From contig JANRIF010000213.1 in assembly GCA_033765245.1 (NCBI GenBank), positions 1 to 5,925 on the forward strand: 5,925 nt of DNA. Direction: 5' to 3'. Shown piece by piece: positions 5,079-5,925 of the stretch. The first letter of the stretch is position 1; the number at the start of each line of letters is the position of its first letter. Origin of the DNA: GCA-002840015 sp033765245. Its GTDB lineage: Bacteria > Pseudomonadota > Gammaproteobacteria > Xanthomonadales > Xanthomonadaceae. The notes under the pieces were generated by a model. The model worked only from the letters and a program-made list of their open reading frames with translations. It was not told the origin of the DNA and ran no database searches. Made by a program: the position numbers and the translations under genes.

Positions 5079-5925
5079 TCGTGCGGTGGGTGCGCGCGTG
5101 CACGATCGGGATGTGCCTGCTGCCGGTGGCGATCGGCGCCCAGGATTTTCCGCTGGAGTCGTCCGCAACGCCCACGGCTCCGACTGGCGCCGAGGCTGCC
5201 GCCGCCGAGCCGGGCGTCGGTCCGGAGTTGGTGGTGCCATTCAATCTGCTGGGGCGCTTCGTGCTGCCCGGCACCCGCGCAGTACTCGATTGGCAAGCCA
5301 GCGGCGGCCTCGCCGGTGGCGGTAGCGACAGCACCAGCCCGGTAACCGTGGTCCACGGCGCGCGGCCAGGGCCGGTGTTGTGTCTGGCCGGCGGTATTCA
5401 CGGTGACGAGATCAACGGGGTCGAGATCGTGCGACAGGTGATGAACGCACTGCAGCCCGAGCGCGTGTCCGGCACCGTGGTGGGCGTGCCGGTGGTCAAC
5501 CTGTTTGGATTCCAGCGCGGCAGCCGCTACCTGCCCGATCGTCGTGACCTCAACCGTTTCTTCCCGGGCTCCCGCAGCGGCAGCATCGCCTCGCGCATCG
5601 CTTACGGATTCTTCGATGGCGTGGTGCGCCAATGCGATGCGCTGGTGGATTTCCACACCGGCTCGTTCGATCGCAGCAACCTGCCGCAGGTACGTGCCGA
5701 CCTGCGTCTGCCGGAAGTGCTGGCGCTCACCCGCGGCCTGGGCGCCACCGTGGTGCTGCATACGCCCGGCACCAAGGGCATGTTGCGGCTCGCTGCGACC
5801 GACGCCGGGATTCCCGCCTTCACCTTCGAAGTGGGTGCGCCGGCGCGCCTGCAGACCGCCGAGATCGCTACCGCGGTAGCGGCCATCGCGCGCATGCTGC
5901 ACGCCATGGGGATCACCGAGGGCGA
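5075..5925 (+). CDS. Exported succinylglutamate desuccinylase/aspartoacylase-family zinc hydrolase (partial, 3' end missing)
   Basis: This protein runs for 283 complete codons with no stop and is cut by the window edge. The first 22 residues form a Sec signal (R4, R7, hydrophobic 8-20, I20-G21-A22 before Q23), and an Ala/Pro-rich linker follows to about residue 50, so the enzyme should be periplasmic. The catalytic domain carries the AstE/AspA carboxypeptidase-like signature: G106-G107-I108-H109-G110-D111-E112 and D192-F193-H194-T195-G196 supply the zinc ligands H109, E112 and H194. R157-D158-L159-N160-R161 is the substrate-binding arginine motif, and E252 in F251-E252-V253-G254 fits the catalytic glutamate. 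The family removes acyl groups from amino acids (succinylglutamate, N-acetylaspartate) or acts as amidase or carboxypeptidase; the substrate here is unknown. True AstE is cytoplasmic and lies with other ast genes, so this is not AstE. The ATG overlaps the zur stop. Confidence 0.9.
   Translation, partial: MIVRWVRACTIGMCLLPVAIGAQDFPLESSATPTAPTGAEAAAAEPGVGPELVVPFNLLGRFVLPGTRAVLDWQASGGLAGGGSDSTSPVTVVHGARPGPVLCLAGGIHGDEINGVEIVRQVMNALQPERVSGTVVGVPVVNLFGFQRGSRYLPDRRDLNRFFPGSRSGSIASRIAYGFFDGVVRQCDALVDFHTGSFDRSNLPQVRADLRLPEVLALTRGLGATVVLHTPGTKGMLRLAATDAGIPAFTFEVGAPARLQTAEIATAVAAIARMLHAMGITEG

Noticed and set aside
4889..5902. 337-codon open frame antisense to the aspartoacylase-like gene and zur
   Set aside because: Shadow frame with biased composition and no motif; the plus strand carries complete zinc-hydrolase and Zur motifs.
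1..5925. CRISPR array, tRNA/rRNA, transposase, prophage or defence system
   Set aside because: No regularly spaced direct repeats, RNA gene signatures or matching protein motifs were seen. The only repeats are the three REP-like elements.

Overview
This GC-rich window fits a gammaproteobacterium of the Xanthomonadaceae/Rhodanobacteraceae group (order Lysobacterales/Xanthomonadales). The basis is the protein flavour, the REP-type repeats with a GTGGGAG head, a GluRS without zinc-ligand cysteines, and the gene order gltX - Zur - aspartoacylase-like hydrolase. The taxonomic call is inference; no marker gene settles it.

Layout: (1) 1-141 is the tail of a protein resembling the C-terminus of the DUF455 ferritin-like family. 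(2) 209-922 (+) encodes an uncharacterised lipoprotein with an Ala/Gln-rich helical stretch and a CxxC pair. (3) 923-1156 is a convergent intergenic gap holding three copies of a REP-like palindromic element in alternating orientation. (4) 1157-2514 (-) is a two-gene operon, a secreted PpiA-type cyclophilin followed by lpxH of lipid A synthesis, joined by a 4-nt ATGA overlap. (5) 2515-2631 is a divergent promoter region with a dyad symmetry. (6) 2632-3060 (+) encodes a secreted, histidine-rich DUF4399 protein. (7) 3140-4549 (+) is gltX, preceded by a good -10 box and a short leader without a clear Shine-Dalgarno. (8) 4581-5078 (+) encodes a zinc-uptake regulator (Zur) of the Fur family with all expected metal ligands. 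(9) 5075-5925 (+) is the start of an exported zinc hydrolase of the succinylglutamate desuccinylase/aspartoacylase family, overlapping zur by ATGA and cut by the window end.

Themes: lipid A synthesis and cell-envelope proteins (lipoprotein, LpxH, periplasmic PPIase, DUF4399), then translation plus zinc control. I see no phage, transposase gene, CRISPR array, toxin-antitoxin pair or defence system. The window is mostly ordinary chromosomal core. The less explained points are the translational coupling of Zur to an exported zinc hydrolase, the zinc-ligand-free GluRS just upstream of it, the His-rich DUF4399 protein, the unassigned lipoprotein, and the REP cluster.
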